This document shows positions 59,201 to 64,000 of a DNA stretch of 64,000 nucleotides, piece after piece (within the stretch, counting starts at the first letter, position 1; the number at the start of each line of letters is the position of its first letter). The notes beneath the pieces are model-generated. The model did no database searches and was not told the DNA's origin. It worked only from the letters and a program-made list of their open reading frames with translations. The stretch comes from Owenia fusiformis. Its lineage: Eukaryota; Annelida; Polychaeta; Sabellida; Oweniidae. The DNA lies in contig CAIIXF020000005.1 of the NCBI GenBank assembly GCA_903813345.2, positions 2,728,001 through 2,792,000 on the forward strand, read 5' to 3'. The position numbers were made by a program, and so were the translations under genes.

Positions 59201-62200
59201 GACTGTGGTGGCCCTTCTGGTTCTTGTTCAAACCCATAAGAGGTTTAATAGCCTAAATGTTCAGCATATGAAAAGTGGGTGTCCCCCATGACTAGTCTTT
59301 AACAACTATGAAAATCAAAGAGAAACCATCTGGAAATAAAGAGGAAAATTCTCCTGTCCTATAGCCCTCACATAGTCTAGGCACAGTATTTCAATTTAAA
59401 TAATCAGAAACCAAAGCCTGAAGACTGGTACATTCTGTTGGTCAGCACACCATTCATCAAACTGTTTAAGCACGTCATCATCTAGATTCTGGACAGTTGT
59501 ATCTGTAGCATAGGTTTTCTTCAGGAGAATATAGACTCGACATACATGTACATAGAATAGTGGATACATGTTGTAGATCTGGGACATTTGTTGCTCGCTT
59601 TCTTCTTTCTTCTAAACAGGGGTGTGATATGTTATGAGCCTTTAAGAAGTCAAATTCTAAGATTAATTATAGCACCTAACATCAAGGGTATCTGGTCTTA
59701 TGCAGAAAGCTGAATTACATTCATTTATTCAACCCATGATAGAGATTTAATAACCTAAATGTTCAAGATATGAAAAGTGGGCGTCGCCCATGATTAGTCT
59801 TTAACAATGATGAAAATCGATGATAAATCATCTTGTAATGTTTGCAAAATTTTTTTACCATGAAAATAGCACACTAAAACTGTGGTATGACCATATTCAA
59901 AGAAATTTTTTTATGAAAAAAATATTTCTATTTCTCCCCACCCCCACGGGATTTGGTGGGAGGGGGTACTTACTATTTTTTGATCATTCTAGTGGACCAC
60001 AAAAATGGCTCTGGCTCTTAAATCAAAGGGAAAGGTATTCTGATGATATGTGGAAAGTTTCATGCTTCGTTCCATGAACGAACTATTTGCCTGTTTTCTT
60101 GCACTATTGATCTCGCTAAATGTTCCTCATTTTTATTCATATTCTCACATCGATGATTGATACAAAAATTATTTACTGTTCAATGTAATAAGAAAGGATT
60201 TAACGTCATGCTATTATTTTGTTGTATTGAATTGTATTGTATTATTGTTTTCAAAGGACATATATGATAGTTGCACCGAGACGCTTTCGCCCAAATCAAG
60301 TGTACCGTTTGTATGTCACCATTTTGAAGCAAGAGTACCATAGTCTTCACTTCCATGCCATTATTCGCAATGTTGACCTCCGTTCAGAGATAGGTGGCGT
60401 CTCTGGTACGTTCAACAGAGTCGGGGGCCGAGAGCTGGAAATCAAAGTAAGAAGATAACGGATTTCAATATATATTTAGTATGTTTGCAATAGTATGGTA
60501 TTCTTACTAGTAGTTGGTACCTTAAGTAATTCATGCACTTTATTTTATTGCAGTAAAATATAAACACATTCATCTTCAAACAAGGCATCCAAACAAAAAG
60601 GAGCTATAACTTTTTAGACGTTTTATACGCTAATAAAAAGAAAAATATTTGTAATATTTATAATATAGTCGCCGGGAGTTGTTATGTTCATTAAAACTGC
60701 GAACATACGCTCCCCTCCATAAGTTTGGCAACCTTTTTCCCCCCATTGAACTACGTGTTAAAGCCTCTTTACCTTTGAATTTTTATTTACTTAATCTGCG
60801 ACGAAAATACTTCTACTATTAATGGAAACGTAATTTGACTTTAATTCCAATACCTCCAAATTTTCTCAATTTTTTATCTCAATTACAATAGGTCAAAAAT
60901 CGATGATAAATTTGATGAATTTTTGAAAATCGACATTCCCATGTTAACCAATGGGAAATGGTAGGTTTGCCGCAAGTCATATGACAGAATATCCATCCAT
61001 CCGAGTCCTTGCTAAAAATACGAGTTAGGCAGGCAATTGAATTTGCTAACTTTATTTAACAAAAAATTGATATGTTTCTTCAGGTTCAACAAAGTTATAA
61101 GGCTTTAAAGTCAAAATTGTTTTTCAAAAAACCCCTCCCATTGAAATAACACAGGAGGCGAAAAATTATTTTCAAAAAATGACTTTGAAGCGCTGTAACT
61201 TTAATATTCATCAAATAAACTAAACACTTAGCGTTCATAAAAGTTAGACAATTCAATTTTCTATACAAAAATATTTTTTGCTGAATCTTTTACTGAAAAG
61301 ATATCCTGATTTCTGATTTGCCCCGAACCCTCAATTTCCCATTGGATTACATGGGAATGACGATTTTCAAAAATCCATCAAATTTATCATCAATTTTCGA
61401 CCTATTGTAATTGAGGAAAAAAATTGAGAAAATTTGGGGGTATTGGAAATAAAGTCAAGTTACGTTTCCATCAATATTATAAGTTATATCATCGTCGGTT
61501 AAGTAAATAACAATTCAAACGTAAAGAGGCTTTAACAGGTAGTTCAATGGGGAAAAAAGGTTGCCAAACTTATGGAGGGGAGTGTACAAAATAATTATTC
61601 AAGAGAATCTCATTGAAAAACGATATCCAGTATTTTAATTGCTGAAATAACAAATAACTCGAGAAACAAACGAAAAGTTATAAAAATCATTGTTGACCTA
61701 GAATTTGTTTTCCTTTTGTCGAAAATTGGCCGGCTTAACTAATGGCCCAAATTTCTGAGCTGGGACCAAAATTCGGTTACCTATTTCATTTACGAAATAT
61801 CAACTTTAGCTTGAGCTCGGCCTTTTATTTCGATTCAGTATTCTAGTAACAAGGAAGAATTTTTATAGGTAGCAGAATTTTAGTTGATCTCTAAAGAACT
61901 TAAAATATCAACATTGCTTTTTAAGGTCCCTGAATTTGTTATTCCTGGGAACTACTCTCTCTATGTCGAGGCGAAACATGTGGATGGTGTTGGTGGCGCC
62001 ATCTATCACAACGAAACAGCACTCATATTTGACACCAAGCAGATGTCTATCTTTATTGAGACAGACAAGGTGATATACAACAGAGGAAACAGTGGTAAAC
62101 ACTATAATAAGTTTCAGACACTAGCAAGCACATTAGTTATATAGTCTCAGTCAAACTAATTTAATGTGGAAATGCGCTTGCTTAATTACTGTATCCAGAG

Positions 62201-62444
62201 AACAGAAGAATGATAAAACCATGTTGTATATCAACATGTAGCGCGTATATTTACATAACATTATAAACAAAATAAATAAATTAGTGTTGACAGACAATAA
62301 TTAAACACATCTTTTTTCTAGTGAGGTTTCGAGTGATTCCAGTCTTGCCGAATCTAATGCCCGTACAAGGAACAATGGACATATTTGTTAAAGAGAGTAA
62401 CGGTGTCGTTGTAAGAAGATGGCTTGCACAGGCTGTCAACAATG
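56219..62444 (+). CDS. Alpha-2-macroglobulin/CD109/TEP family protein, N-terminal exons
   Basis: Exons 56219-56328, 60257-60446, 61926-62094 and 62322-62444, with consistent phases (2, 0, 1, 1). Exon 1 is a signal peptide (MDGCAVLAALLLGVVATSVD) and start of the mature chain. Exon 2 (TYMIVAPRRFRPNQVYRLYV) and exon 3 (PGNYSLYVEAKHV, MSIFIETDKVIYNRGNSG) match the first macroglobulin domains of CD109 and thioester-containing proteins; exon 4 (VRFRVIPVLPNLMPVQGTMD, then WLAQAVNN) continues into the next. These 196 or so residues are a small part of a protein usually about 1400-1500 long; the bait region and thioester lie beyond the window. Role inferred: secreted or GPI-anchored protease trap or opsonin in innate immunity. 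CD109 and insect-type TEP cannot be told apart here. Confidence 0.88.
56417..60118 (-). mobile_element. 3.7-kb DNA transposon with long TIRs and a CXC-domain transposase remnant
   Basis: The TIRs begin TAGCGAGATCAATAGTGCAA on both sides and stay alike for over 300 bases (GGAACGAAGC, CTTTCCACATATCATCAGAA, GATTTAAGAGCCAGAGCCAT, GGGCGACGCCCACTTT). AAT flanks each end (56414-56416, 60119-60121). It fills most of the first intron of the CD109/TEP gene. A decayed protein lies on the minus strand (57041-59590). A segment near the right end is duplicated directly (about 59040-59310 and 59390-59820). Superfamily not assigned. Confidence 0.82.
57041..59590 (-). pseudogene. Decayed transposon protein ending in a tesmin-like CXC region
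   Basis: Minus strand, N to C: EWCADQQNVPVF (about 59.45 kb, with a second copy at about 59.1 kb); HIGNMLQL, IHPEVYEAFTS and FSAIASATDQVHKQNN (58.78-58.93 kb); WKTLPQASDACQMLVKCSC, KQQCSTKRCKCFKAN (57.1-57.3 kb). This order is like a protein type I recall from transposons of marine invertebrates (a conserved NYARY..HPEVY..FS.IA.DQ core and a Cys-rich tail). Stops and frame changes break it throughout, so it is not functional. Confidence 0.6.
60708..61584. mobile_element. Mariner-type MITE in intron 2 of the CD109/TEP gene
   Basis: The ends are CGCTCCCCTCCATAAGTTTG and, inverted, CACTCCCCTCCATAAGTTTG, with TA on both sides (60706-60707, 61585-61586). Inverted arms of more than 220 bases share ACCTTTTTTCCCC, GAACTAC..GTTAAAGCCTCTTTACGTTTGAAT-like sequence and ACAATAGGTC. 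A shorter relative is at 18954-19320. Non-coding. Confidence 0.9.
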
Positions 62445-62630
62445 GTGAGATTCTCAAATACAGCAACCAAAATAGAAATGAAAACCACAAAATAGAGGAA
62501 GTTATTATGTATTTGACCCAATAAAGCAAGCCTCGACATTTCTAGCAAAATAAAAATTAAATTTAAGTAGTTATTCAAATGACACGCAACCGAAAAGTGT
62601 ACCTAGTCACTGATTTCATCCAGTCGCTGA

Positions 62631-62940
62631 TTCTAGGTATTATAGAGAAGAGTTTTGATCTACCCCAGTATGTGGTATATGGCAGATTTGAATTCTAGGT
62701 ATTATAGAGAAGAGTTTTGATCTACCCCAGTATGTGGTATATGGCAGATTTGAATTCTAGGTATTATAGAGAAGAGTTTTGATCTACCCCAGTATGTGGT
62801 ATATGGCAGATTTGAATTCTAGGTATTATAGAGAAGAGTTTTGATCTACCTCAGTATGTGGTATATGGCAGATTTGAATTCTAGGTATTATAGAGAAGAG
62901 TTTTGATCTACCCCAGTATGTGGTATATGGCAGATTTGAA
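62631..62940. repeat. 62-base tandem repeat, five copies
   Basis: TTCTAGGTATTATAGAGAAG begins at 62631, 62693, 62755, 62817 and 62879, an exact 62-base period. The five copies are almost identical (one C to T change in copy four), so the array is young. It lies just after the last exon seen of the CD109/TEP gene. Confidence 0.97.
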
Positions 62941-64000
62941 TGGATAATTGAAATACAAGCATTTGTAAGTACACATATTAACTTATAAAACACATATCGA
63001 ACAAAAACAGCTTTAACATATGATATAAAATAACTATGTGGATATACTATTGGATAATTTAAGTAGAGTGCAGTAAGGAACCGCCATTTATAAGAAAGAC
63101 AGCTAGACAGCCAAAAACAATGAAAAAATCCAAGCATTTTAATCATTACCAGTTTACCTGTAATGCGTGACATTCAGTGTCAAATGATAAAAAATAAAAT
63201 ATATTGTTTTAAAATAAACATCCATTTTCTGAGGAGTTGCCAATTCCATATTAAAAAATCAAAAAAGAATACAATAACTTGTTTTGAATTCTTAAATATT
63301 TTTTAGGGGCATGTATATACGAAGAAGATTCGTATTGAGGAAATATGTAAGTTTTCAATAATATTGACGTAATAATTACCATAAATATCCGCAAGATCAC
63401 ATAATTTTGATATAACTCGATCCATTCAGCCTCATTTAATAAAATCGTTTTAGTCAATGACGTACTAACAGGATCAAAACCCAGGATATGAACATTAGAA
63501 GAAAATGTTCACAAACCTTGATATTTTTTATGGTAATTTCAAAGCTATAGATATGTAAGCATTACTATTCATACACATGCTTTCTATTTTGAAAACGTCA
63601 ATGTGTTATGTATATTTCTTAGTTTTTCAAAGAAATCTATAAAACTCCATTGTGGGTTTATCTTTACATAGTAGTTTCAATCACGACCATCACTTTTCAA
63701 ACGAGTTTCCTTGAAACATCAAACGGTATAGAACTAAATGGGACTGTCATTCACTCTTTATTAAGCAGTAAAAAATGATTTGCTAAGTAGGTGACAAAAT
63801 GTTTCTAGTTTCCTGCTTATTGTCGAGTCTCGCATCATGCGATTGTAATTTTATGCGATCTGTCTTCATAGGGTGTAAACGTGGCGACTGCATAGGCCAT
63901 TAGTTACCCTGCCCACCGCTTGCTGTATGGTTGTCTTATATTCTTACAATGCTAACTGTTTTATGATTACTGTATTTTATTAGTTCCAGAGAGAATGATT
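62941..64000. other. Probable intron, no exon found
   Basis: The next CD109/TEP exon should begin in phase 1. I tested the acceptor-like TTTTTTAG near 63306, but the required frame stops. The next exon is probably outside the window. Confidence 0.4.

Noticed and set aside
63298-63350. Fifth CD109/TEP exon after TTTTTTAG
   Set aside because: The phase required by the previous exon meets a stop after about ten codons.

Overview
This is AT-rich animal nuclear DNA. Genes are split into many short exons with GT-AG introns and a few GC-AG introns, all recognised genes lie on the + strand, and DNA-transposon debris and small palindromic elements fill much of the space between them. The gene set (class C GPCR, TNFR/sushi receptor, AprA/PhoPQ-type secreted protein, alpha-2-macroglobulin/CD109-type protein) suits a marine invertebrate, but I cannot name the phylum from sequence alone. 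I saw no retroviral, LTR or Polinton-like element.

Layout. 1-8.5 kb: nested transposon remnants, including a 3-kb element with long inverted arms full of an AAGATGGC-type motif, and a palindromic CACTG-ended MITE with a 5-bp target duplication. 8.77-12.02 kb: a type I membrane receptor gene built from a duplicated module (linker, TNFR-like Cys-rich exon, sushi exon), a transmembrane exon, an acidic tail and the start of a death-like domain that runs into a 500-base gap of N (12020-12519). 12.5-29.6 kb: no gene I can support, but several TIR elements (mariner-like, hAT, others), tandem repeats and a minisatellite that abuts the next gene.

29.6-38.8 kb: a metabotropic glutamate receptor-like gene without its 5' exons. 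Its most interesting feature is a pair of homologous, same-phase exons (32695-32895 and 33868-34086) for the same part of the ligand-binding domain, which looks like a mutually exclusive pair. A further exon at 41477-41718 fits as an alternative C-terminal tail; both tails end in E-T-x-L, a class I PDZ ligand. 42.1-44.2 kb: three palindromic MITEs. 44.38-49.44 kb: a complete 15-exon gene for a secreted PhoPQ-activated pathogenicity-related/AprA family protein of 515 residues.

49.9-54.4 kb: a mariner MITE followed by a cluster of foldback cassettes. Each has a hairpin with a conserved loop and a second inverted repeat whose arms match each other but differ between cassettes. 56.2 kb to the end: the first four coding exons found for an alpha-2-macroglobulin/CD109/TEP protein. 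Its first intron is almost wholly one 3.7-kb transposon and its second holds a mariner-type MITE. The genes do not form a shared pathway; two (sushi/TNFR receptor, CD109/TEP) look immune-related and one (mGluR-like) is a chemosensory or neuronal receptor.
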